Shown here: piece after piece, positions 25,839 to 34,752 of the stretch
Numbering within the stretch: position 1 is the stretch's first letter
How the letters are laid out: each line of letters begins with the position of its first letter
NCBI GenBank assembly: GCA_038562375.1
Contig: JBCFAY010000001.1
Span: 124,001 to 188,000, forward strand
Length of the DNA: 64,000 nt
Source: JBCFAY01 sp038562375
Lineage (GTDB): Bacteria > Bacillota > Clostridia > Christensenellales > CAG-138
Direction: 5' to 3'
The notes under the pieces: model-generated
The model's database searches: none
What the model saw: only the letters and a program-made list of their open reading frames with translations
What the model was told of the DNA's origin: nothing
Translations under genes and position numbers: made by a program

Positions 25839-26879
25839 CTATCGCTCCTTCCTTCTTAAATATCTTCTTTTTTTGGATACGGAGGCCGCTGCTATCGCCA
25901 CAAAGATGATGATGATCCCTTGGAATACGTCTACAAAGGACGCGGAAACATCCACAGCCCGTTGCATTGCCGTAGATCCTGCCGACAGGAAACCAAACAA
26001 CATTGATGTTGCAATTACACTGAGCGGGTTATTGTTCGCCAGTATAGAAACCGCAATTGCGGTGTAGCCATAACCGGCAGAGATCGACTCATATAAATAG
26101 TGGGCGTTTCCGGATACCTCCACGGCGCCGCCAATCCCTGCTATCGCACCGCTGAGGAGCATTGTTGCTATTATTGTGGGCCCGACCTTTATTCCGCCGT
26201 ATTTTGCCGCAAGCGCATTGTTGCCGACTGCGCGCACCTCATAGCCCAAATACGTTTTGAAAAGCACAATCCCAATAATGACCGCGATGATGCACCCAAG
26301 GAAAAACCCCGCATGGAGTTTTGTTCCTTCAATCAAATAAGAAAAATTAGCCTGCTGTGCAATACTGGCTGATTGCGGATCGAACTGCGTTAAATCCCTC
26401 ATCGGATATCGCACCAGATATCCCGCCAGATGAAGCGCAATATAGTTGAACATAATGGTGGTTATTACTTCCGGAACATCTTGCTTGGCTTTAAAATATC
26501 CCGGGAAAAAGCCCCATATCGCTCCTGCCAGAGCTCCGGAAAGTACCATTAACGGAATTAACAATGATCCGGATAGATGGATAAAAGTTGTTCCGACCCA
26601 CGTTGAGGCAATGGCGCCCAGCATAAATTGCCCTTCCGCACCAAGATTAAATACGCTTCCACGAAACGAGAACGCCACCGCGATGCCCGCAAACAATAAT
26701 GGGCAAGCCTTATTCAACATGTTTCCAAATCCGCGCGCGCTGCGAAAGGATGCCTCAAAGAGCGCGCTAAATGCTTTAACCGCATCATAGCCGGATATCA
26801 TTAGAAGAAAGAAACACAATGCGACAGAAGCTAGAATTGCCAGAAATGGTTTAGAGACCGTACTAAAAGTGTTTTTCAT
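25839..26879 (-). CDS. BMP-type ABC transporter permease (NupP/YufP-like)
   Basis: A 346-residue permease with multiple membrane helices. FRGSVFNLGAEGQFMLGAI near residue 70 and the coupling segment VRAVGNNALAAKYGGI near 215 are the standard signatures of the first BMP-type permease. It overlaps the ATPase stop by four bases, so translation is coupled. Length is normal for the family. Confidence 0.88.
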   Translation of the reverse strand: MKNTFSTVSKPFLAILASVALCFFLLMISGYDAVKAFSALFEASFRSARGFGNMLNKACPLLFAGIAVAFSFRGSVFNLGAEGQFMLGAIASTWVGTTFIHLSGSLLIPLMVLSGALAGAIWGFFPGYFKAKQDVPEVITTIMFNYIALHLAGYLVRYPMRDLTQFDPQSASIAQQANFSYLIEGTKLHAGFFLGCIIAVIIGIVLFKTYLGYEVRAVGNNALAAKYGGIKVGPTIIATMLLSGAIAGIGGAVEVSGNAHYLYESISAGYGYTAIAVSILANNNPLSVIATSMLFGFLSAGSTAMQRAVDVSASFVDVFQGIIIIFVAIAAASVSKKRRYLRRKER

Positions 26880-28393
26880 TGAGGGAGCACCTCCGCCGTC
26901 TTTGCGCCCGTCATCATGCTTCCAATTTCGCCAATCGGCGTTTCGTAGGTCGCTTGTCCTGCAATTTCCCCTGAATGGATAATTAAAATTCTGTCGCTAA
27001 GTGAAAGGATTTCGTCCAGATCCGTTGAAAACAGCAGAATTGCCGTCTTCTTCTTTCTTTGCTCGATCAATTTGCTTCGCATAAACTCAATTGCTCCTAT
27101 ATCAAGCCCTCGCGTCGGTTGATTGGCAATCAGCACGCGAGGCTGCCTGTCGATTTCGCGCGCAAAAATGACCTTTTGCTGATTCCCTCCTGAGAGTTGC
27201 CCGGCAACATATTCAATATTTGCAGGGCGAACGTCGTATTCACCGATTAATTCCTTTGCTCTTTTTTCGACCATTTTTTTTCGAAAAAAAATCCCTTTTA
27301 CATAAGCTGGTGAACGCTGAAACCCCATAATGAGGTTCTCCTTGATTTGAAATTGAAGAACTAAGCCCTTTTTTTGACGATCATCCGGAATATGCGAAAG
27401 GTTCTTATTTAGATGAAATCCAATGCTTTTGTGCGTAACATCAGCGCCGTTAAGCAATACTTCGCCGGACTCAATTTTTCTTCCGCCAACAATCGCTTCG
27501 CACAGTTCAAGTTGCCCGTTTCCGTCAACTCCTGCAATCCCTACGATTTCTCCCTCCCGAACCTCAAACGAAACATTTTGTACCACCAAACGTCCGAAAA
27601 AATTCTTTACACAGAGGTTTTTCACTTCCAGCAGCACCTCGCCGGGGTCTTGCGGTATAATTTGGCGGGTTAGCGATACGCTTCTTCCCACCATTTGGTT
27701 CGCTATGTCACATTCATCCGTCTTACACACTTCCGTTGTGCCTATTACTTCTCCAAGGCGCATGACGGTAACCCGGTCCGCATAGGTAAGCACTTCTCGA
27801 ATTTTGTGCGTAATCAGAATAATAGAATATCCGTTGTCGGCTAATGCTCTTAGGGAAACAAAAAGTTCGCAAACTTCATTTGGAGACAAAACCGCTGTCG
27901 GCTCATCCAAAATCAGGATGTTTGCCTCTCGTATCAGCGCCTTGAGTATCTCAACCTTTTGCTGAATGCCGACCGGGAGCTGCCAAATGTAGGCGTCAGG
28001 ATTCACGTTAAAGCCGAATTTGTCGTTGAGGTCTTGAACTTTCTTAGACAATGCAGACTTTTTCAAAAACAATCCTGTTTCCTTCATTCCAAGGAAGATG
28101 TTTTCGGTAACCGTCAGCTGCGGTATTAGCATAAAGTGCTGATGCACCATGCCGATTCCATGTTGAATTGCCGTTTTGGGATTATCGATAATGACTTTTT
28201 CTGAATTGATGCATATCGTGCCTTCATTGCAGGAATATAAGCCATAGAGTATATTCATCAGCGTTGTTTTTCCAGCTCCGTTTTCCCCCAGTAAGCCATG
28301 GATTTCCCCTTTTTTCACCGTAAAGGATACATCTTTATTAGCACAATAATCTCCAAAATATTTATAGATCCCCTGCATATTCACAGCATCCAT
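26876..28393 (-). CDS. BMP-type ABC transporter ATP-binding protein (duplicated ATPase)
   Basis: A 505-residue protein with two ABC domains. The first has Walker A GENGAGKTT, Q-loop VHQHFML and ILILDEPTAVLS, with the signature region LPVGIQQKVEILKAL. The second has the degenerate Walker A GVDGNGQ, the signature QLSGGNQQKVIFARE and VLIANQPTRGLD. This two-domain arrangement is typical of nucleoside and simple sugar importers. The ATG at 28393 is preceded by AGGGGG. It is the first gene of the operon facing the PucR regulator. Confidence 0.9.
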   Translation of the reverse strand: MDAVNMQGIYKYFGDYCANKDVSFTVKKGEIHGLLGENGAGKTTLMNILYGLYSCNEGTICINSEKVIIDNPKTAIQHGIGMVHQHFMLIPQLTVTENIFLGMKETGLFLKKSALSKKVQDLNDKFGFNVNPDAYIWQLPVGIQQKVEILKALIREANILILDEPTAVLSPNEVCELFVSLRALADNGYSIILITHKIREVLTYADRVTVMRLGEVIGTTEVCKTDECDIANQMVGRSVSLTRQIIPQDPGEVLLEVKNLCVKNFFGRLVVQNVSFEVREGEIVGIAGVDGNGQLELCEAIVGGRKIESGEVLLNGADVTHKSIGFHLNKNLSHIPDDRQKKGLVLQFQIKENLIMGFQRSPAYVKGIFFRKKMVEKRAKELIGEYDVRPANIEYVAGQLSGGNQQKVIFAREIDRQPRVLIANQPTRGLDIGAIEFMRSKLIEQRKKKTAILLFSTDLDEILSLSDRILIIHSGEIAGQATYETPIGEIGSMMTGAKTAEVLPQ

Positions 28394-28644
28394 GATTTTC
28401 CCCCTTTTCAAATCATCGAAAGATCTTCCAAATGAGCGGTGTTTTGAATTGATTGCTTTTTAACGTTTTTTTTATATAATAGAAATATAGAAATACAATA
28501 TAATAATCTTACATTTAGTTTCTAGCGTAATTGTGTATATGATTTAAAAAACTGTCATTGTTGTTCCATCCAAAAAAGAAAAGATGATTTTGGACGCAGC
28601 TACAAATCCCAGAGCAGCATTTCGCAGCAAAGGAGTTCTTTTCC
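28394..28644. promoter_or_regulatory. Divergent promoter region between the importer operon and pucR
   Basis: A 251-base AT-rich region. A consensus TATAAT is at 28475-28480 on the plus strand, with only a weak -35 (TTGATT 20 bases away), which would fit activator dependence. Candidate -10 elements for the minus strand overlap the same AT-rich tract. A PucR-type regulator probably binds here, but I cannot name a site. Confidence 0.5.
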
Positions 28645-30219
28645 ATGGAGATTGTCATTCGAAACGCCTTGAAAAGCGTTGTACTAAAAAACTCCAAAGT
28701 GCTTACTGACCCTGCTTTTTTAGATCGGACCGCCTCAGATTGCAGTATCTTAACCGTGGGAAAAGGGTACCAATATGTTAGGCCGAATTCCCTGCTCCTC
28801 CTCCCCCCCGAAGCTATTTGCGAAGCATTGCCTTACCTTACGGAAAAGCAGATTCCTGCCGTTGCAATCCCAATCACCCCTGCTTTTCCCAAGATCGATC
28901 AAGGTCTTATTGAGTTTTGCAGTCAACATCAGATCAGCGTGATCGAGCTTTGTGGAGAATATGCATATTCGAAAATTATAGAATATTTTTCTAACCATAT
29001 CTATGTCGAGCGAATCGGCGAGTTCCTATCCATGGAAGAATTGAGCAATAAATTTGCGTATTGTATATGCCGCGACGGCTTCAAAAACATTTTGAGCCTT
29101 GTGTATAAGTACTTGGGTCGATCCGCTGCGATTACTGTGAGCACCATGCTTTATGCCGTTGGGGACCTTAAGCTCATGCAGTCGATTATCAATCTGGACG
29201 CGGAAGCCAAGTATTTATCGGAAAGCAAGCGGTTTCAAGTAAATAAAGACACCCCCTTTCAGTTTCATTACTGCCATGGAACAATGCCGGACAGCTCCCC
29301 CAGTTCTCAACATTGGCTTCTGAGAACCTTTAATAACACTTATTATCGTTTTTTTACCGCGGAAGGCGATGTTCCGTTCAGCGATACGGATCTGCAAATC
29401 CTCTATTATGCGGTCACTGCATGTGCGTTACAGATCCATATCCATGAACAGGATTTTATTAACCAAATGCAAGCTGCCAAGCTTCTGTTCAAGCAACTCA
29501 TCAATGGGAGTATCGAGCCTGCCGAGGCCGAAAATTTCGGATGGAACCTGGGCTCGAAAAATACCGTGGCCATCGCGTACGCACCGGTTTCCTTTCGGCA
29601 GATGCAGCACTTTCAGGAGGTGCTGCGCAGCGAGCTCAAACTTCGGAATCTCATCAGCAATATTCCAATTATAAAGCTGGGAAAGCGGCTCGCAGTAATC
29701 TTCAGCGATATCATTTGTGAGGAAACCGCCTCTTTGGTTTTAGAATCTACGATGAATACACTGAAAATCACAGAATACCAAATCGGAATTAGCGATATGC
29801 TGGAGAATTCGAATACTGGCATTGCATATCGTCAGGCAGAAACCGCTCTGCAATTTGCAACCCTATTCATGGGCACGCAGGTCCGATTGTATACAAAAAT
29901 GGGCGTTGCTTCCCTGCTTATGCAGCTTCCGCGCAATGAGCTCGAAAATTATTATTTGCGCTCTCTTTCCCCCATTTTAGCCCTCGATCCGGAAAAGCGA
30001 AATGATCTTTTAAGCACGATGGAGTGTTTTTTTGATTCAAATTGCAACGTTGCAATCGTTGCCGAAAAAACGCATATGCATGCCAATACCATACGCTATC
30101 GCATGCAGCGGATACAGGAATTACTAAATGTTGACATCAGAGAGATGAACGATCTTATCAATCTCCAAACGGCGCTGAGTGCAAAACGCATTGTAGAAAA
30201 GCTTTATGAGAGACCTTAA
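28645..30219 (+). CDS. PucR-family transcriptional regulator
   Basis: A 524-residue regulator with the PucR-like N-terminal domain (residues 1-120, with SILTVGKGYQYVRP and PAVAIPI) and the C-terminal PucR/CdaR HTH. The latter contains VAEKTHMHANTIRYRMQRIQ near 475-495, then LQTALSAKRI. PucR proteins control purine and related nitrogen-compound catabolism. It diverges from the importer, methyltransferase and deaminase operon, so it is the likely local regulator. AAGGAG lies about 12 bases before the ATG. Confidence 0.9.
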   Translation: MEIVIRNALKSVVLKNSKVLTDPAFLDRTASDCSILTVGKGYQYVRPNSLLLLPPEAICEALPYLTEKQIPAVAIPITPAFPKIDQGLIEFCSQHQISVIELCGEYAYSKIIEYFSNHIYVERIGEFLSMEELSNKFAYCICRDGFKNILSLVYKYLGRSAAITVSTMLYAVGDLKLMQSIINLDAEAKYLSESKRFQVNKDTPFQFHYCHGTMPDSSPSSQHWLLRTFNNTYYRFFTAEGDVPFSDTDLQILYYAVTACALQIHIHEQDFINQMQAAKLLFKQLINGSIEPAEAENFGWNLGSKNTVAIAYAPVSFRQMQHFQEVLRSELKLRNLISNIPIIKLGKRLAVIFSDIICEETASLVLESTMNTLKITEYQIGISDMLENSNTGIAYRQAETALQFATLFMGTQVRLYTKMGVASLLMQLPRNELENYYLRSLSPILALDPEKRNDLLSTMECFFDSNCNVAIVAEKTHMHANTIRYRMQRIQELLNVDIREMNDLINLQTALSAKRIVEKLYERP

Positions 30220-30221
30220 CC

Positions 30222-30500
30222 CAATAGGCGCTGCCGCATACCTTGCGGTTTCGCTCCTGTTCGGCCTCCAGCTTGCGGAGCAATTTTTCAAAGGGTGCTA
30301 CCAAAGGCAGCTGCGGTAACTGGATTTCGTTTTCGTCCGGTCTTTGGCAATGACCGCCTGTTTACCGCCCAGCATCACTTCGGTTACGATGTGCTTGATG
30401 GTCAGCGTTTTTTTCTCAAAGTCAATCGCGTCCCATTTGAGCCCCGCAGCCTCACTCCGGCGTAATCCGTAAAACGCGCCCAGATAAATGCCATTCTTTT
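30222..30500 (-). pseudogene. Tyrosine recombinase (integrase) middle fragment, frameshifted
   Basis: The minus strand encodes YLGAFYGLRRSEAAGLKWD (first catalytic Arg in GLRR) then HIVTEVMLGGKQAVIAKD and RTKTKSSYR. A one-base shift near 30313 moves the continuation LVAPFEKLLRKLEAEQERN into another frame. Both ends are cut: the upstream part is missing before the Fic gene, and the relic ends against pucR. It belongs to the same integrase class as the C-terminal piece at 14015-14154 and carries the preceding part of the catalytic domain. Confidence 0.8.
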
Positions 30501-30512
30501 TATAGGGTACTG

Positions 30513-31502
30513 CTATTCTATCTTTCGGTACCGTTGCTTACTGCTGTTTGGCTTTTCAGGGTATTCCATTTCGATCAGATGCTGTTCCAAGGCAGGCACA
30601 AGATACAGTTTTCTAAATGAAGCACGGCTTTTAAGTCCGAGCCGTTCCATGATCTGCATGGCCGAAAGCGTATCCCCGTCAAGACGTTCAAGCAGTAGCT
30701 TCACATAGACGCTCGTTTGCATATCGCTGGGCCGTGCCTCAGCAATTTCCTTGAGGATGTCTCGAATGACAATCAACACAAACTCAACAAACGGCGTTGC
30801 ATCCGCATTTTGATCCGCTTGCGTGAGAACCGCATAATAATCGTCCCGGCGTTCACGGATCAGCGTTTCGATCGGCAACCATGCGAATATGGGTTTCCAC
30901 TTGTATAGCAGAAGCGTATGCCACATTCTCCCCATTCGGCCATTCCCGTCTGCAAATGGGTGGATAAAGTCAAACTCATAGTGGAACACACAGCTTTTAA
31001 TAAGGGGATGCACCTTTGCATCCTTTGTCCACGTCAGCAAATTGCCGATCAGCTCCGGCACGATATGCGCCGGCGGCGCCATATGGATCAGCTGATCGCC
31101 CTTATATATGCCGACGCGGCCGCTTCGAAACAGGCCCGCCTCACGGACCAGCTCGTGCATCAGGATGTGATGGGCTGATAATAAGTCTTTTTCGGAATAA
31201 GGGTCGTATTGCAGCAACCGCTCATACGCCTCAGAGGCGTTCTTCACTTCCCGTATCTCCTGCGGCGCGCCTATAATGCGCTTGCCGTTGATAATATCCG
31301 TTACCTGATCCAAGGTAAGCGAATTGTTCTCTATGGCAAGAGAAGAGTGTATCGTTTTGATGCGGTTATCCCATCTTAGTCCGGGGTTCGCCTCCATGTC
31401 CCGCCATGCCGTAATAGAGCCTATGAATTCGCTGATTTGTGAAACGAGGTCAATTAGAGTGTCCGTAACGGAAAACGGCGGCATGTATTGCTGGTGATCC
31501 AT
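30513..31502 (-). CDS. Fic-domain protein with C-terminal winged-helix-like domain
   Basis: A 329-residue Fic protein, probably an AMP transferase acting on a cellular protein. The core motif HPFADGNGRMGR is at residues 181-192 and has every conserved residue (H, F, D, GNGR, R). The self-inhibitory motif SLAIENN is at about 54-60, so it is a class II (N-terminal inhibited) Fic. The C-terminal part (SAMQIMERLGLKSRASFRK) resembles a winged HTH and may read DNA. The start at 31502 is set by GGAGG. Immediately upstream is a 15-bp inverted repeat that could be its own operator. It lies among mobile-element relics. Confidence 0.88.
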   Translation of the reverse strand: MDHQQYMPPFSVTDTLIDLVSQISEFIGSITAWRDMEANPGLRWDNRIKTIHSSLAIENNSLTLDQVTDIINGKRIIGAPQEIREVKNASEAYERLLQYDPYSEKDLLSAHHILMHELVREAGLFRSGRVGIYKGDQLIHMAPPAHIVPELIGNLLTWTKDAKVHPLIKSCVFHYEFDFIHPFADGNGRMGRMWHTLLLYKWKPIFAWLPIETLIRERRDDYYAVLTQADQNADATPFVEFVLIVIRDILKEIAEARPSDMQTSVYVKLLLERLDGDTLSAMQIMERLGLKSRASFRKLYLVPALEQHLIEMEYPEKPNSSKQRYRKIE

Positions 31503-31753
31503 AAGCACCTCCAACTTATATCCCATCTTACCATACAAGTCTGGATTACACAACTTTCTACTCTTTATCCATCTTCCAGAAGATTGTGACGATCTTTTTT
31601 TTGCCAGACTTGTATGGTGATCTTGTATTGTATTGAGCATACAAGTTCTATTCTTTCAGTATTTCACTCTTAAAATCCGACGGTTTTGGGAAAAACTCCG
31701 AAAGCGCCGCATCTGCTAAAATATGAACGGGCCGTTAAGCTTTAAATGCCGGG
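31503..31753. promoter_or_regulatory. Intergenic region with a 15-bp inverted repeat upstream of fic
   Basis: ACCATACAAGTCTGG (31530-31544) and its complement CCAGACTTGTATGGT (31604-31618) form a perfect 15-bp inverted repeat 59 bases apart; the half-motif ATACAAG occurs again near 31639. The repeats surround the likely fic promoter and may be sites for autoregulation by the HTH part of Fic. No gene is seen in the rest of the stretch. Confidence 0.5.
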
Positions 31754-31812
31754 TTGACAATGCCGCTTTTATATCCTAATATTTTAGGCATAAGATTAGT
31801 TAGTTAGTCTTA
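31754..31812 (+). promoter_or_regulatory. Promoter and operator-like repeats of the blaI operon
   Basis: TTGACA (31754-31759), 17 bases, then TAATAT (31777-31782). The -10 region overlaps the palindrome CCTAATATTTTAGG (31775-31788), and a second dyad TAAGA...TCTTA (31791-31812) lies at the start site. These are reasonable BlaI-family operator candidates, although the classical TACA/TGTA core is not present. Confidence 0.65.
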
Positions 31813-31838
31813 GATTCATCTCTTTAGGAGGAATGATC

Positions 31839-32234
31839 ATGAAAGAGCCTCTCACCCCTGCCGAGTGGATCGTGATGAACGCGCTGTGGGAAAAATCGCC
31901 CATGACGCTTTCTGAAACCATCGCGCAGATCGGCGATCGCGCGCAATGGAGCTACAAGACATTTTCAGCGTACATGGCGATACTCGAGAAAAAAGCGTTC
32001 ATTTCCGCCGACCGGCGCGGGCGGGACAAATTCTATTATCCCATCGTCACCAAAGAGGAGTGCATCGATCGGGAAAGCCGCAGTATCGTGAATAAAATCG
32101 AGGCAGGCTCCGTGAAGCTGCTGGTCACGAGCATGGTCCGGGAAGGCAATCTCCCGCGGGAGGAGCGGCAAAACCTGCTCCTGATGCTTGAAAAGATGCT
32201 CGAGGAGGAGGCGCACAATGAAAGCGGTCATTGA
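31839..32234 (+). CDS. blaI: BlaI/MecI-family transcriptional repressor
   Basis: A 131-residue repressor with the penicillinase-repressor fold: LTPAEWIVMNALWEKSPMTL (first helices), WSYKTFSAYMAILEKKAFIS (recognition helix and start of the wing), FYYPIVTKEEC, then a helical dimerisation tail. In the family the repressor is cleaved after a signal from the partner M56 membrane protein. That partner is the next gene, overlapping by 17 bases. The ATG at 31839 sits 8 bases after AGGAGG; an ATG two codons earlier is too close to it. Confidence 0.92.
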   Translation: MKEPLTPAEWIVMNALWEKSPMTLSETIAQIGDRAQWSYKTFSAYMAILEKKAFISADRRGRDKFYYPIVTKEECIDRESRSIVNKIEAGSVKLLVTSMVREGNLPREERQNLLLMLEKMLEEEAHNESGH

Positions 32235-34384
32235 CGCGCTGCTCGAGATCAGCCTGTATTCGGCGATCGTCACCGGCGCGTTGCTGCTCTTTCGCGTGCT
32301 TTTCAGGAAGCGCATCTCGCCGAAGCTGCAATACCTCGCGTGGGGCGTGCTGATCTTGCGCTTGATGCTGCCGTTCACCGTCGAAAGCGGCTTCCATGTA
32401 CAAAGCCTGTTCCCCGCCACGGCGCAAAGCCCGGCCATCGAGATCAAAGCGCCGCCGGATTGGTGTGCCGTCGGCTTTTTGGGGCTGGGTCTGCGGCATG
32501 GGCCTTTATGCGGCTTGGATGGGATTTGTAAGCCAGCGTTACCGCCGCCGCATGAAGGCCGCGCGCGTCGAAATCCCCGGGCGTGCGCTCGAACTATATG
32601 AAAAATGCAGACGGGAGCTTGGAATTTCGCGCAGGCTCCCGCTCTGGGTTGTGGACGCCGCGATATCGCCGGGAATCGCGTTCTTCGGTCGGCCCGTGCT
32701 GCTCCTCCCCGCCTCCATGCTCGACGCGGACGAAGCGCTGCGCTTTGCGCTCATGCACGAACTGACCCATCAAAAGCGCGGCGACCATGCCGTGAGCGCG
32801 CTGATGAACCTGTTACGCATGATCCATTGGTTCAATCCCATCGTGCATTTCGCTTTTTCGCAGATGCAGTCGGATATGGAGACGGCCTGCGATTTCGACG
32901 TGATGCGATCGCTCCGGCCCGACGAAAAAAGGGCCTATCTTACGGCGATCATCGATCTTTTCTCCTTTGAGGCGCAGCCCCAGCTCGGTATGGGCGGGTT
33001 CCGCACCCGGAGCATGGCCCAAAGGCGACTGAAAGCGTTTATGAGAAAGACCTCCGCCATCGGCGCAAAAATCTCGGCGGCGCTGCTCGCAGCACTGCTG
33101 CTCTCGGCCTGCTTCACCACCGCCTGCCGGAAGGCGCCGGAAGAAGCGTTCTCCGGCGGCACGGCGCGGATCGAGAACGTCGGCTCCAATACCGACGCGG
33201 CGATGCCCGCCCCCGGCGAGGAGCGGCTGCGCTCAAGTTATACGCTCGTCTGCGGCAGTTGGGGCGTGGCGGACGACAACATCCGCCACGCCGCGGAAAA
33301 AATCAACGCCAACGGCGGCATAAGGGTGCAGCCCGGCGAGGAGTGGAGCTTCACCGCCGCGCTCGGCCCGTTCACAGAGGATAACGGCTGGACGTTCGTG
33401 CCCGGCGTCGACGACGGCGAAGCCGCCGAAGACGCGGGGATGAGCGGCATCTGCTGCGTAAGCGCCGCGCTCTACTGCGCGCTGCTCTCGGGCGGCATAG
33501 AGATCTCCGAGCGCAGCGCCCACGCATGGCCTTTCGCCTATGTTCCGGCGGGGCTGGACGCCGCCGTATCGACGGGCGGCTCCGACCTGAAATTCGTGAA
33601 CAATACCTCGCGGCCTCTGACGATCAAATGCGCCGTCGCGGACGCGAACACCATGGAACTCTCCCTCGCCGTCGAGCTTTGGGGCAAGCCGCTGCCGGAA
33701 AATACATCGTTTGCGCTGCGCAGCGTCACGGTCGAGTACGTGCCCTCTGTTGTTCGGTATGTCGGCGACCCGACGCTGCCCCAGGGCATGGAGCGGTGGA
33801 TCTCCAGCGCCCACGAAGGGCGGAAGGTAGAGGTCTATCGCGACGCGCTGAACTCCGGCGCCTCCGAATCCACGGAGCTTTTGTATACCGACGAGTACCG
33901 CGCCGTGACCGGCGTAACCGCGCGGGGCACGAAAGTTCCCGTTCCGCTTTCGGACAGGAGCAAGGCGGAGCTCTCCGCGCTCGCGAAGCTGTATCAGTCC
34001 AAATATAAATACGACAGCGGCGCGCCTGATTTCGAGGAGATCAACCTTCATTATGGCAAGTTCTTCGAAGAACTGGAGGTCGATTTCGGCGGCATCATGA
34101 GCGGCGGCGGCGATACCGGCCTTACCGTGGGCATACCGATGCAGGAATTCGATCTCAACAAATGCTATCCCTACGCGGCGGTGCTGTTCGCGCTCGACCC
34201 GGCGCTCAAAGGCCTGAGCATCGGCAGCCTGAAATATGACCCGGACGGCCCGGAAACGGTGCACCTCGAGCGCGCAGACGTCGAAAGCTACTATTCCTCC
34301 GTATTGGATCGGCCGCTTCTCGACTACGCGAAGAGCGAGAAGCTCCTCGCCGAAATGATGATCGCCACCGCCGGTTACCGGTAA
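32218..34384 (+). CDS. BlaR1-like M56 peptidase fused to VanW and G5-like domains (apparent frameshift)
   Basis: The start at 32218 has GAGGAGGAGG and gives BlaR1-type membrane helices (ISLYSAIVTGALLLFRVLF, LQYLAWGVLILRLMLPF). The frame then has to shift by one base near 32476-32490 (a TTTTTGGGG run) to continue as WVCGMGLYAAWMGFVSQRY and the rest. The rest holds the M56 zinc motif MHELTHQKRGDH (about residue 178), a hydrophobic segment, then an extracellular part. That part has a VanW domain (about 341-474; SGICCVSAALYCALL, FVNNTSRPLTI), a G5-like domain (about 504-581) and a C-terminal domain of unclear family. BlaR1 proteins normally carry a penicillin-binding sensor there. The second frame is open from 32396. 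Sequencing error, programmed shift and true mutation are all possible. Confidence 0.8.
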
Positions 34385-34391
34385 AATCGAT

Positions 34392-34435
34392 CGAACCCGT
34401 GCATTTAGAGGCCTGCGGGTTCGGCTTCCTTTTTA
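34392..34435 (+). terminator. Terminator after the blaI-M56/VanW operon
   Basis: CGAACCCG (34392-34399) pairs with CGGGTTCG (34416-34423) and is followed by a run of T residues up to 34435. Confidence 0.7.
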
Positions 34436-34605
34436 TAAGCTCCTGCGGTCGGTGGTGATTCCCCGTTTCGTAGCACATAAGCGATCTCGGCGATCAGCTT
34501 AGCCCGGCTTCCCTCGCTCAAGATCGCGGATGCTTATTTCACCTGCCGAGTAGTACGGGTCGCAGCGAATCAAGCGTGCGACATTTTAATGGCAAAGCAG
34601 GCAAC
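34436..34605. other. Short intergenic remnant without a supported gene
   Basis: On the minus strand a fragment reading EGSRAKLIAEIAYVLRNGESP (broken here by stops upstream) may be the end of a decayed gene; I do not recognise it. Otherwise nothing is visible. Confidence 0.3.
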
Positions 34606-34658
34606 AAAAAAAGGGGGATGTTTGCTCTGATTGGGAGGGCAAACATATCCCTTTTTTT
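34606..34658. terminator. Bidirectional terminator between the VanW operon and the AraC gene
   Basis: A run of seven A residues, then GGGGGATGTTTGC, a loop, GGCAAACATATCCC and seven T residues form a long, nearly perfect hairpin. With T-runs on either strand, it can end transcription from both sides. Confidence 0.8.
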
Positions 34659-34752
34659 GCGGTTTTGCTGCAAGTATGGACTCATAGGGGCGGAACAGGG
34701 TTTCCAAAGGATTTCCCTTTCGGCCTACGACTTTCGCGGAGAGTCTGGTTTG

